A stretch of DNA of 64,000 nucleotides from Pleurodeles waltl (taxonomy: Eukaryota > Chordata > Amphibia > Caudata > Salamandridae). The notes under the pieces were generated by a model. The model was not told where the DNA came from, searched no databases, and saw only the letters and a list, made by a program, of their open reading frames with translations. A program made the position numbers and the translations under genes. Below, one piece after another: positions 11,491 through 22,140 of this stretch (within the stretch, counting starts at the first letter, position 1; every line of letters begins with the position of its first letter). The stretch spans positions 767,992,409 to 768,056,408 of the forward strand of contig NC_090447.1 of NCBI RefSeq assembly GCF_031143425.1, given 5' to 3'.

Positions 11491-12652
11491 AATTGGAGCA
11501 CATGGATCCCATCTTCCTTACTACATTCGGCGGGGCCCTGGGGCTGAAATTGTGTCCACGGGAGGAGGGCACACATGGCCCCCTCAAATATGCTGCTGGG
11601 CTCCAATGGATAGGTTCCCAGGGCCAGAAAATGGACCTGGCAGGGGGGTCCTCCATGCCCCCTAGAAAATGTACCAGGCCCCAAGGGATGGGGTCCCCTG
11701 GGCCAAAGGTGGCCCAGGAAGGAGCCAGGCAGATTGGCTACCTTTAGCAGGTTGGCCACAGGACCAGGCCACAGGACAGGCCTTGTGGTCAACTCCCCCA
11801 CTGAGTACTGCCAAAGGTTGTGCACAGTGTGAGGCTGGTTGCATGCGGGGGTTGGCCTAGTGGTAAACACCCCTCCCACTGTGCAAGGCCAGAGGCCATG
11901 AGCAGCATAGGGTTGGCTGCATGGGAGGGTTGAGCACTGGACAAGGCCTGCGTCCAGGCCCTACAATCAACCCCCCAACCCACACAGCCAGAGGCCGCAC
12001 TTGCCAGCAGACGGATTAGCTTGTGGTACTTGAATATTACTTTATGTTAAAAATAAAACCCTAGAAATTTCACGAAAAAAACAGAGGTCACAGGGTCATT
12101 CTAATTAGGAAATAGCATTAAAAAAAGTTGAGATTTACAGCAAAAACAAAATGTTTATTGAGACTTTATAGTTGGGTTCAGAATTTACACACATGAAACC
12201 ACAGAAATTCAGCAGTTTATTATAGTAATTCATTCCCTATGTCATTGCAATGCATTATGGTCTATATAGTTTTTTATGTATATCATCAAATTTACAATAT
12301 ACCTAATAGATTATAAAACAGTTTTCCAAAAATTAAAGAATGCATTGGGATTAATAGCAAAATATCCAAGCAAGGTACTATAGAGGAAGGTACACTCAAT
12401 TGTTAACATAAATTAATAACCATCACATTTTTTCATTTGGAAATTTGGCAAAGAATATATACTAATTATACAAATAATTAATTGTAATTGCTTTTGAGGA
12501 TTAACCACAATGGTTATTACACAAAATATGTTTTACCCATATTATAAAAAAAGAAAATGTATATCAAATTATCATTTTGACATTTATCTTAAACTAAACT
12601 GTTCATATTTCATAAAGACATCATTAAAATTGTAATTGCAAATATTCAAAAC

Positions 12653-12990
12653 TTAAAGATGAACATAAAGCTCCTCATCATTATTCAATCCCAAAGGGCT
12701 CTTTGTCCTCATTAAAATAATATATTTGGATTCAAGTTGTCTGAGTCTTTTATCTCCTCCTCTCTCATGTTCAGGAATGTGGTCTATTCCATAATAATGT
12801 AACATTTTCCAACTATTCACTTCATGTTGTTGAAAATGTTTAGCAATAGCATATGTGAAATCCTCATGCAGAACCAATCTGATGTGTCCTAAAATTCTTT
12901 TCTTTAGCATGCAAATTTTGTTACCTATGTATTTCAGACCACAATGGCACTCAATTACATAGACTGTAAATGTTGTATTGCAAGTAATTC
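12653..12990 (-). pseudogene. PLE-A GIY-YIG endonuclease domain
   Basis: The segment starts with VYVIECHCGLKYIGN, which fits the Penelope-type GIY-YIG start, where the first motif is Y-x-I-x-C-x-CG-x-x-YIG. It is followed by the helix with R (KKRILGHI), an H-F-x-x-H segment (AKHFQQHE), and the terminal EL-x-x-HL-like end (EELYVHL). In PLEs this domain nicks target DNA. The first 30 codons lie upstream of the first Met at 12,910, so the domain begins near 12,990. It is broken from the linker by a stop or frame change. Confidence 0.85.
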
Positions 12991-13012
12991 AATGTTTAAT
13001 ATTCAATTCCAT

Positions 13013-13230
13013 TTAATTCCATAGTTTCACTACCTTAGTCGATTTCCCAATTTTACATGCTTTGCAACTATTGCACTTTATAAACCCAGATTGTTGTTCT
13101 GTCAACCAATTTTGTTGTTTTTTTATGGTTAAGTGACTTCTTACAAAACAATCTTTTAATGATGGTGCTTTTCTATATGTTATCAATGGAACTAAGCCAA
13201 TAGGACCCAAATCTGGATCTTTTCATGTGA
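13013..13230 (-). pseudogene. PLE-A linker with Cys-rich finger
   Basis: The peptide has PIGLVPLITYRKAPSLKD, the conserved PLE segment between RT and endonuclease, followed by CNSCKAC, the paired-Cys motif that precedes GIY-YIG in many PLEs. The corresponding CSKCKAC is found in PLE-B at about 22,880-22,910. Confidence 0.8.
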
Positions 13231-13355
13231 CATGCCAATGTTTACATAAAACTTTTCTAATTAGACCACTTTCCTTCGTAAATTTGTACTCTTTCTAAAT
13301 GTTTTTGCAAAATTCTCTGATTATACCCTCTTTGTCTAAATCTTTGTATAGTATC

Positions 13356-14208
13356 TTAATATTTTACCTCAACTTCCCGATCATTAGAACAGTTTCTGCG
13401 CATTCTTAATAACTCCCCGTAAGGGATACTCTTTAAAAGAGGTTTGGGATGAAAACGTTTACCATGCAAAATACTGTTCGTTGAAGTTTTCTGGCGATAG
13501 ACTGTGGTCTCTAATTTATTGTTCTCCACATAGAAGTTAATATCCAAAAAATTAATTGATGATTTACTCATTTCCCATGTAAATTGCAAGCCTATATCAT
13601 TGTTATTCAATTTATTAAAATAAGATTGAAAATCCTCCTGTGATCCCTGCCAAATTATAAATAAATCATCAAGAAATCGAACCCAAAGTGCAATTTTGTC
13701 CATAAATAAATCATTATCCTTACCCCAAGCAATTTCCCTTTCCCACCAACCCATTGTAAGGTTGGCATAATTCGGAGAAAGGGAAATGCCCATTGCTGTT
13801 CCACACATTTGTTGGTAAATTTCATGATTGAAGATAAAGATGTTATTTTTAAGACATAATTCTGTCATACATAGTAACATTTTTGAATGCTCAAACTCCA
13901 CAATACTTCTCTGCCTTAAAAAATATTCACATGCTCTAATTTCATGATTAATAGATGTATATAATGACACAACATCAATTGTGACCAATTTATATCCGAT
14001 AATATTCACAATAAATCTCCTGAATCCTTGATATATGAATTTAAGGTCATCACAATGGGTGCTAAATAATAATCTACATAATCTGAAATTCTCTCATATA
14101 ATGAGTCACAAGCTGAAACTATTGGCCTCCCTGGTGGTGCTGATTTATGTATTATATATTTGTATATATGTGTATATATATTTATATGATATATATATAT
14201 GCCTTTAG

Positions 14209-14246
<38 letters not shown>

Positions 14247-14263
14247 TATTCACTAAAAAACAA
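13356..14263 (-). pseudogene. PLE-A reverse transcriptase
   Basis: RT motifs are clear: [16 protein letters not shown] (14,130-14,085), LVTIDVVSLYTSI (motif A, with the first catalytic Asp), GTAMGISLSPNYANL (motif B) and VRFLDDLFIIW (motif C, F-x-DD as is usual for PLEs), then INFLDINFYV and RMRRNCS. The catalytic Asp residues are retained. The long open part is 217 codons (14,009-13,356). The upstream piece (14,263-14,006) is in another frame and begins inside TA-repeat sequence, so the true N-terminus is gone. Confidence 0.9.
14160..14245. repeat. TA microsatellite
   Basis: TATATA-rich tract, purest at 14,212-14,245. It borders the truncated PLE-A on one side and a foldback-family left end on the other. 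Confidence 0.9.
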
Positions 14264-14530
14264 ATGTTAAAGTGACATTTTGGTTAAGAGAATATGTCAG
14301 TAACATTAACCTTATGAACTTTAAAAAAACACAGAAATTCACCAGTTATAGTTAGCAAAGCTAAATATAACTTGCGCCCCTCCATGTGCTACTTATCAAC
14401 TCACATATTACATCGCTTGTGACATGTTCTATGACATCACTGATGACATCTCAAATTATATCATTGATGAGATCCCTGGGCCAATCAGAACACTTTATTT
14501 TTTAAAATTGGGTTTGAGTGACTCAAGAGA
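14246..14530 (+). repeat. Foldback family F, left half
   Basis: Starts TTCACTAAAAAACAAATGTT directly after the TA tract and continues through CAGAAATTCACCAGTTATAG, AACTTGCGCCCC and the CATATTACATCGC core. No right arm is found before 14,530, so this is half an element or a rearranged copy. Confidence 0.6.
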
Positions 14531-14539
14531 GCCCCTCAA

Positions 14540-15260
14540 ATCCAACTGCTTAGGTATACAAATATTCTTAAAGCTTAATTTTTCAAAAACTACTTAAAGG
14601 ATTTACACCAAACGCACAATCTGGGAACCAAGATGTAGCTTCCTTTCGAATTTTGTATAATTCTGTTAGCAGTTTTTTGCTGTAGCACTACCTAAAGAAG
14701 TCTATAGAAAATGCATGGGGATTTTCTGTTTTGGGATGCTCTTTTTTCTCTGTCCTCAATTGATGGGCAAAAGGAGTACTTTTTTGGAAAGTTTCAAGGA
14801 GATTTGTCAAACTGTGTCAAAGTTATAAACACAACAAAAGAGGCATTTCCTATCAAAAGGCTGACTGAACTATAACTCTGTAGTTAACAGTTAGGACCTA
14901 GTTACCCTACAAAATGGATTTTTTGGCTTGGCGATAACATTGACGCTGTTTGACAAAACTTCATGAAACTTTCCTAAACAAATGTCATCCACCCCAGTTC
15001 CTTCCTGGAATATTTTGGGGTGAGCCATGAAACGGGACCAGGGAAAAAGGAACTTCTCAAAATCTAAAATTCCCATTCATTTTTCCTTAGGAACATCGAA
15101 CAGAGATACTCTGAAAACAGCTGAAAAAAATAACAGCACATTTTGCAGAAAGCTAGATCCTGCACCAGAAAGTATGCTTTTTGTGATTTGAGGTAAATCC
15201 GTTAAGAAGTTGAGGTTTAAAAACATTTAAAAAAAATTGTGAATATATATATATTTATTA
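14540..15260 (+). repeat. Dispersed repeat family G (AACTAC...GATTTACACCAAA)
   Basis: The segment has TTTCAAAAACTACTTAAAGG, GATTTACACCAAA, AGCTAGATCCTGCACCAGAA and GTGATTTGAGGTAAATCCGTT, and ends at a TA tract (15,244-15,256). Related sequence lies at about 34,850-35,150, 61,060-61,420 and 62,265-62,636, in the same internal order. No coding region is evident. Its nature (LINE UTR, DNA transposon interior or other) is unknown to me. Confidence 0.55.
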
Positions 15261-15519
15261 ATGGCATAATTACAATTATTATGTTATTTGAACAAGGATT
15301 TAAGAGTGATGGAATGGGTTGCAAAGGGTGGGAAAAATACAGTGTACTAAGGTTTGGACATTTTTTTTAGGGTACAGAGACAGGAAGTGCTAAAGGATTT
15401 CAGGGTTCATGGGAGGCTAGTGGTGAAGGGAGGAAAGGGTTTTCATGGTTCCGGGGAGGATAGGGACAGAAGGTATAATCCAAAATGCTAAATCAATGGA
15501 TAGACAAAGAAATCGTTTT

Positions 15520-17190
15520 TGAATGTTCTGTATGCTATTCCACTCTATGCTATTCCACTCTGTGCCATTTCACTCTACCCCACGTCACTTACGCTATTAC
15601 ACTGCACGCAACTTCAACCTTTGCCACTCTATTGTATGGAATTCCACTCTACCCCACTCCAGTCTACACCACTCCACTGTACGCCACTACACTCTACGCT
15701 ATTACACTCTACATCTCTCCATTGAACAACACTCGATTTTACGCCACTCCACTGTATATTTTTTCAGTCTATGATACTCCACTGTACGCCACTACACTGT
15801 ACATAAACTATTTGTGTCTTCACCACTCCACTCTACACTTTTCCATTGTCTCTACTCCACTCTATGACAGTCCAGTGTACGCTATTCCACTGTTTGCCAT
15901 TCCACTGTATTCTATCCCATTCTATGCCACTCCAGTGTACTCTTTTGCACTCTGCATCACTCCACTATACAAAACTCTGTTGCACTCTATGCCACTCTAC
16001 TAGAATCTACCCCGCTCTCTCACCGTACACTCCAGTGTCAAAATATGCACTCAAATCTATGCCTGTACATTCTATTGTACAACACTCTAGGAAAGTTTCC
16101 AATGCTATACCACGCAGCATTCTATTCTACTGTTTGAGATGCTACTTTAATTTATAACAGTTTACTCAACACTTCAACGTGCACCATTCCACTCCAGGCT
16201 AATTCACTTGACCCTGCTCCACTCTACGCCACTCCACTGCACACCACTCCAAGCTACGCTATTCCACTCTATGTCACTGCAGTTGTTTACACTCTACTGT
16301 ACAGTATTCTGCTGTACTCTATTCCTCCGTATGCTACTCCATTGTACAGTAATCCACTCTACAGCTCTACAGTGTATGCCATTCCACTTTCCGCCACTCC
16401 AATGTATGACATTCTCCTCCAATCTATATAACTCCACTTTATAAATGTCTGCTTTATGGCACTCTACAACACTCTACACTACTCTGTCCATGTGCACTCC
16501 GGTGTCCAACTCTGTACTCTACTCTATACCTACACACTCCATTGTACAACACTCTCTATTACTATGCAACACTTTTCTATACTGTATGACACAGCACTCC
16601 ACTGTATGAGTCGGTACTCCAATTAATAAGAGTTTACTACCTAGGCTACGCTACACCACTACAATACACTCCATGTCACTTTACTCTATGACACACCAAT
16701 ACACTCTATTATACTTAACTTCACACTATGTTACGCCACTCCATTGTACAAGACTTTACCTCACTTTACGCTACTGCATAATAATCCACTCTATGCAGCT
16801 CCACTGTTTTACACACTACTATACTGTATGCAAGCCTACTCTACTACACTGTATGCCTCTCTCTGATACTTTACTTAGGTCTATACCCCTACACTCTGCT
16901 GTACAGCACTGTACTATACTGTATGCCACTGTACAGAACTCTACTCTACTCTATGCCGATCTATGATACTCCAGTCCCCAATACGACACAGTAAGCAACT
17001 CTTTGTATGCCACTGCACCCACTTTACTCCACTTTACTCTAAGACACAATGCTTCACTCTAATCCACCGCCCCACTGTGCGCCACTCCAATCTATGTCAG
17101 TTTATGCAATTGTACTCTATAACGCTGTATACCAATCCACTCTACCACACTCTACAACATGTTGCACTTATTCTCACTTTTGACAGCTTA
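15520..17190. repeat. 1.6 kb array of degenerate ~15 bp units (CTATTCCACTCTATG)
   Basis: At the left edge the unit is clear: CTATTCCACTCTATG, then CTATTCCACTCTGTG, then CCATTTCACTCTACC. Variants (CCACTCCACTSTACGC and similar) continue with small indels to about 17,180. All three forward frames are therefore open for long stretches, giving His/Thr/Tyr/Leu-rich peptides that are artefacts of the repeat. Flanking 15,260-15,520 and 17,190-17,700 show no recognisable feature. Confidence 0.9.
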
Positions 17191-17710
17191 ATCTGGAATT
17201 TAAACCAATTGTACATCTTTATTTAAATAAGCAATCTAATTGTTGTTTTGCTTTACCATACATAGAGTACAACTTTCTGATTATATATTTACAAGTAGTT
17301 GCGAATAAAGAATGTCTGAAGGCCCAAAGTTGTTTGTATTCAGGAACTCTAGCTGCAGTGAAAGAATATACATTTCTTTCAAAGCTAGTCACAAGGGCAC
17401 AAATAACTTACTTCTGTGGTATACCTGTAAAGAATGCTTTATCTTCTTCAGATGCTGGCAAGCTTCAGCACAGAAGATCGATACACAATACACCAGGACT
17501 TGTATACGAGCATGAGTGCCATTTTGTAATGTAAACAAACTGCATTAGAATGTATTCAAAACTCATTCTAATCTACAGAGTAGACCGTGAACACTTCCTA
17601 TATTCAAGATCGACATGTAAGGATCCCAGACATATATTAAGTGTGTGTAGTTGAACTAAAATGTCAGTTATTAATAAATATGTGCACATCATGTTGAACA
17701 GATATATATA

Positions 17711-18112
17711 TTCACTAAAAAGCCAAAGGTTAGAGGGACCTTATAGATTTTACACACACAAAACCATAGAATTTCAAAAGTTATAGTTATGGGTATCGGA
17801 AGAATCTATAACTAGTGCCCTACGGTAACTATAACTTGAGCTCTTACAATGCACAGTTTTCTCATCAATAACTTATTGCAAATGTTACAGTGATATGATC
17901 AATGATGTGATAGAATATGTCATGAGTGTTGTAATATGTGGAGTAATTAGCAGAGATGGTGAGGACGCAAGTTAGTTACCTTAAGGCACAAGTTACAGTT
18001 CCTTGAAATAACTTTAAGTACAAAAGTTGAGCTTCTATGGTTTTGTACAAGTAAAATCAGAACCTAGCCATTACATTCCTGTAACCTTTGATTTTTTTTT
18101 GTGAATTTCCAT
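17711..18112. repeat. Complete ~400 bp foldback element (family F)
   Basis: The left arm begins TTCACTAAAAAGCCAAAGGT after a TATATATA run. The right arm ends CCTGTAACCTTTGATTTTTT then TTGTGAATTTCC. The arms are imperfect inverted repeats of roughly 150 bp, including ACAAAACCATAGAA on the left and TTCTATGGTTTTGTAC on the right. The centre contains a TGTCATGAGTG / TGATATGATCAATGATG core. No coding capacity. The TA-rich flanks suggest insertion into TA repeats, as for some MITEs. Confidence 0.8.
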
Positions 18113-18129
18113 GGTGTTTTTAATGTTAA

Positions 18130-18940
18130 GTAATGTGCTCATCCCAATGCATGGTGATGGAGACCTTTGGCCGCAGGTCCCACCACCTAAGCTTGTTGCT
18201 ACTGACCCTCCTCCTCCTTGCCATGCATTGTCCAAGTCCATGCCTCTGCTCCCTCATTACAGCCCTGTGTGGCCGTTGTTCTGCCACTTCCTTTCCCACC
18301 TGCCATAAACAGTTAGCTTGCTGCCCCATCCACCTCCTCCCTGCCCTCTGTTGTTCGAGTCCAGGCACCAGCCCTGTCCCTTTTGCCCTCATGGTCCGAT
18401 GTGCTGCCACTACACTCCATTTACCTAGACATGCCTGCCCTCTTCTCCTGCCTTCCATTGCCCAATTCATCTGCATCATTGACCTCCTGCTTTTCCTTTG
18501 TGTGTAGCTTGCTGTCCCTCACCCCTTCTCACCCTGCCCTCTGATGTGTGTGTGCATGCCCCTCCTAGCTCCTTTTTTGCCCCCCATGTTCTGTGGACCT
18601 GCCACTGCCCATCCTATCTACTCTGAGTGTTCGTATGAACTGCCACTCCTCCACCCACCTGGTCATACGGCTGCCGCCTGTCCCCGCTACCTACATCCTG
18701 CCTGTTCGAGTTCCATGCCCTTCCCCCTCCATGGTCTATTTTGCTGCCACTCCCTTCTGCCCTCCAGGCTCTGTTGTGCTGCAATTGCTTCTGCAGCCTT
18801 CCCTGCATGGTCTGTTGTGAAGCCCCGTCCCCTGCCCTCTCTCATCTGTGTCCTGCTCCTACCTCTACCTTCTGTTCTCTATGGCCCTTTGTGATTGCCC
18901 CTGCCCTCACCTTGCCCACCAAGGCCAGTGTGCTGTCACT
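18130..18940. repeat. Pyrimidine-rich degenerate array
   Basis: C/T-rich sequence that repeats phrases such as TGCTGCCACT, CTGCCCTCTGTTGTTCGAGT and CCATGGTCTGTTGTG at roughly 60-80 bp spacing. Open frames on both strands are Cys/Pro/Leu-rich and not gene-like. Confidence 0.5.
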
Positions 18941-19084
18941 AATCCTTTGATAACCTGATTTGACTTTTGAAACCTGATTTTGACAAGCTGCTAACTGATT
19001 TTGACATGGAAGAAGGGTTCGTGGAAGTGACACTGAACAGCTGAAAAAAGAATTTGTCTAATTTTGAATTTTTCTGTGAGTTTC

Positions 19085-19119
19085 CTAAATTTACTTCTGC
19101 TTTTTTGTTTCTTTACAGA
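19085..19119 (+). promoter_or_regulatory. Likely env splice acceptor of retrovirus copy B
   Basis: A polypyrimidine tract (CTTCTGCTTTTTTGTTTCTT) ends in ACAG just before the env start codon at 19,122. This is where a subgenomic env acceptor would lie. Inferred from position and sequence only. Confidence 0.5.
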
Positions 19120-19121
19120 TT

Positions 19122-20745
19122 ATGGCTGATTTAGATAAGCAAGTTAGAGATGCTAGGTGCTGTAAATATATGAGCATTGGTTTGGCAATTATGTGTGGGT
19201 TATTTATAGTTTTGATTGTGGGAAGTTGTTGTTGATGCGAAAGGAGCCAACCATACTTCTGCTTTTGAGATGACTACTCCACTAACGGCTTTAGAGAGGT
19301 TTAAACTAGATGAGAAGTATTTGCATGATTATACTAATGTGCAGGGAGAACTTTCTTCTAAGGTCTTCTATCGCTTGTTGAGTGAGTATGTTGAGACGAT
19401 GGATGCGAAGGATTGTCTTATGTGCATGCAGATTCCTTCGTTAGTCGGGGAAGGAGTCACCTTTCATAGCTTACCGTTAACTTATGGTATAAGTTTTAAA
19501 CTGCTACTAACAAGATTCTATAACCATGAGTATATTCAGTATTTCTATTCTAATCATGATGTTGTATATTCATTTGTTCCTATCGTTAAGTATTTGAGTA
19601 GAGAAGCTAGGGATAATGACATAGTATTAGTTAGAGGATTCTTTGAACCTACATTCCCGTTTGGCACAGCTTATGCACATAAGAATAATCTAACATGCTT
19701 CCTTACACCTTTAGAGGAAAGCTTCTTGGATCATACACGACAGGGGAAAGGCGTTAAAGGAAAAAATAGAAAAAGGCTTAGAGAAGAGGACATACAAGAA
19801 TGATTATGCTTATACTGCAATTAAAACGCAAGGGAAATTAGCTTTAGAAGCATTACACATATGGAAGCTTTGTCTATCTAGGCCAAAGTCACGCACTGAC
19901 ACTTTATTTGTGGGGACGAGTGAAGGCAGGCATGTGTTTTTGTTTCAGAGTAAATGGACATTTATATTGAATGGGTAGGACCCTGCGATTCCAGGGACCT
20001 ATTATATTTGTGGACTTAATGCTTATTACCGTCTTCCAAGAGGATGATATGGGACATGTTATTTGGGGATAGTTTTCCCAAAGATTTACCAGATGGAGGA
20101 TTTAAAAAAGTTTCCGAAAGTGACTGAATTACATCGTAAAAGACAGAGAAGGGAGTCCTTTTCTGCGATAGTGGGATATATATTTGGTACAGTGATTTCT
20201 TCAGTGGGAGTTATCCTAAATTTGATCAGGATTCAAAAGTTGTCTACTATTGTGGATAACATGCTGACAAATTTTTCAGGGGCTGTACTCCTGATTGATA
20301 CTGAATTAGCTGCGGATAGAGCTATGAATCTTCATAATGGTCTTGCTTTAGACATTCTTTTAGCGAAGGATGGTGGAGTCTGTAAAATGATTAACTCTAG
20401 GCATTGTTGCTCATACATTCCTGACAATAGTAAAGAGATAAGAGACTTACTTACTCATCTGACTAATGCAAGTAGTGATTTGAAAGAATTAAAAGAACCA
20501 GGTGTTTGGGAAAAGGGTGGTAAGGGGTTTGCGTCAGTGGGAAATTGGCTTAGTAGTATTTGAAATAGGGTACTATTGAAAATAATACAGGGAATTCTAA
20601 TTGCCGTGGGTTGTCTATTGGGAGTATGGGGATTATGTAAATTATGTAAGAGAATTAAATTGAAAAGGTCTAAGAATAATCAGAGGAGGAAAGAAAAGAA
20701 AAGGGAAAGAATTTACAGGGAAATCTCAAGGAGGAGACAACATTT
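19122..20745 (+). pseudogene. Endogenous retrovirus copy B: env (disrupted)
   Basis: The frame from ATG 19,122 begins with a short hydrophilic leader and a hydrophobic segment (residues about 18-36), then is broken by a one-base frame change near 19,235. The open SU part (to 19,803) has one N-linked glycosylation site and a C-x-x-C motif (CLMC). 19,804-20,060 is broken. The TM part (20,063-20,563) has a basic furin-type cleavage site, a glycine-rich fusion-peptide-like stretch, heptad-repeat character and a C-x7-CC motif. A stop at 20,561-20,563 precedes a hydrophobic anchor and a very basic tail (to about 20,745). The SU C-x-x-C with TM C-xn-CC layout is that of gamma-type envelopes. It cannot make a full-length protein as it stands. 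Confidence 0.8.
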
Positions 20746-20827
20746 TTAAGAAATCGAATTATAAACTCTGGGAATTCATTGGTGTGATGACACATTTAGT
20801 CATCAGAGGAGGGGTTACTGAAGCAGG

Positions 20828-21430
20828 TGTCTTTCTTAGAAATTATTAATGAGTGTTTATGTATTTTGAATAGTGAATTATGTAGAAAATGAATAACGTA
20901 GAGAAAATAATGCACACATTTGAAAATGTGACCTTGAAGAAGGGCCACCAGTAGTCACAAAATGTACTAATTGATGATTAATACTTATGAAATATTGAAA
21001 ATGTATTAGAATAATGAGGTAATGTGTCATATTTAGGGTTATGAAGTATGTTCTAGCTTATTAATTATAGGCCTTAACTTAGAGAGTGTATTGGCCTAGT
21101 TTTGCCAGGCCTCATGCAAAAGCTGTATATCTTAGTGGAAATGTTCATTGTCTTGTTAAAAGTGCTTAGCAGAAGCTTTCCATGAGAACCAACTAACAGG
21201 AGATGATGTCCCTAAAATTCTAAGAAGCTGTGTGTAATGTGTGTGAGATGTACTTTCCCAGGACGTGAACAATGAAGACACTGACTGGAGACGAAATTTG
21301 TTACCTGACGAGCCGGATGATGAGAACATAGTAAGAGAACCAATCAACTTCATGTGAAGAGTGAAATATTATAATTCATAGATTTGGTATAGAAGTATTA
21401 TTGGGTAGTGTATAAACGTATGATTACACA
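20828..21430 (+). mobile_element. Endogenous retrovirus copy B: 3' LTR (partial)
   Basis: Starts TGTCTTTCTTAG after a purine-rich stretch (AGAGGAGGGG, 20,805-20,814) that could be the polypurine tract. It is homologous to the minus-strand LTR ending at 9,155: TTTGAAAATGTGACC, TATAGGCCTTAACTTAG and the GACGAGCCGGATGATGAGAA block align in order. Homology fades near 21,425, so the LTR is truncated or its 3' part is replaced by unrelated sequence. Confidence 0.65.
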
Positions 21431-21787
21431 CTGAGCTCCATGGTGGAACTGCCGATCTTCATGCACCTGCATAAAAAACATTTTTGGGCAATTTCTTGCT
21501 CATGGGAGGTCCCTCATAGACCCTCCTTCAGTTCCATGGGGTCAGACCACCTATACCTTGACCACTTCTATCAGTTTTAAGTTTTCTTCCATCCTCCCCT
21601 CCAGGACCGCGTGCCAATATGCAAAAAGTCAGCCGCAACTTTCCTTTTATGTTCTGACCATCCAACCACAGCATTGCTGGTGGATCCCCATCTCTCTCTC
21701 TTTCTCTCTGTCTGTCTATAAGTGAAATGGTGGAATGGTGCAGGCTCCAGGTGCTCGGTCAAGCCACGGCTACAAGTAATTATCAGC

Positions 21788-22140
21788 ACAACACTCCTCT
21801 CAATTCAGGAAAGGTTAGCACTCTGGAAGAGCACTCAAATATTTATTAGTTTCATTTGAAGCCACAAAGATGATTATTAATGCATTCTGGCTCACACACG
21901 AACCTTCATCATGACAACAAGAGCCATTTTAAAATGCTTCTATATACCACAAACAATCATAGACATATACACAAGACTATTAAGTCTGCTCTCACTAAAA
22001 AGTGTACTCACAAATACAATCCATTTAATTGACAATGATTCAAATTGCAAAAATAAACCACATAAATTAGATTCTAGCAATATTACCATATTATATTTGA
22101 ATATCATAAAGCAGGAAGCAATATTGCATAATAAATGAAA
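21788..22140 (+). repeat. PLE-B terminal repeat, 3' end of element (inverted relative to the other end)
   Basis: This segment and the reverse complement of 34,420-34,795 align over ~300 bp at roughly 75-80% by eye. Shared runs include CAAATATTTATTA, ATGACAACAAG, CAATCATAGACA and ACACAAGACTAT. Penelope-like elements are known to have terminal repeats in direct or inverted orientation. The inverted orientation here brackets PLE-B together with the Harbinger inside it. Confidence 0.7.

Larger units (their letters stand above)
10252..12300 (+). repeat. 1.25 kb tandem duplication, second copy internally deleted
   Basis: 10,252-10,980 reappears at 11,498-12,215 with few differences (offset about 1,246). 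The ~80 bp segment at 11,410-11,490 (CATTCCCTAAGTCATTGCAA and onward) reappears at 12,221-12,300. The simplest reading is a tandem duplication of 10,252-11,490 whose second copy lost about 430 bp, the equivalent of 10,980-11,410. The deletion joins at a TTATAG/TATAG match. High identity between the copies suggests a fairly recent event. Confidence 0.75.
12221..14263 (-). mobile_element. Penelope-like element A (RT + GIY-YIG), 5' truncated
   Basis: The minus strand carries, in order, an RT (14,263-13,356), a Cys-rich linker (13,230-13,013), a GIY-YIG endonuclease (about 12,985-12,653) and a 3' untranslated stretch to 12,221. RT followed by GIY-YIG on one chain is diagnostic of EN-containing Penelope-like retroelements. 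The 5' side is lost into a TA microsatellite at 14,160-14,245. Several frame breaks separate the parts. Confidence 0.9.

Noticed and set aside
15485..16966. Several His/Thr/Tyr-rich open frames in a row
   Set aside because: All frames of the ~15 bp array are open; no domain and no codon structure.
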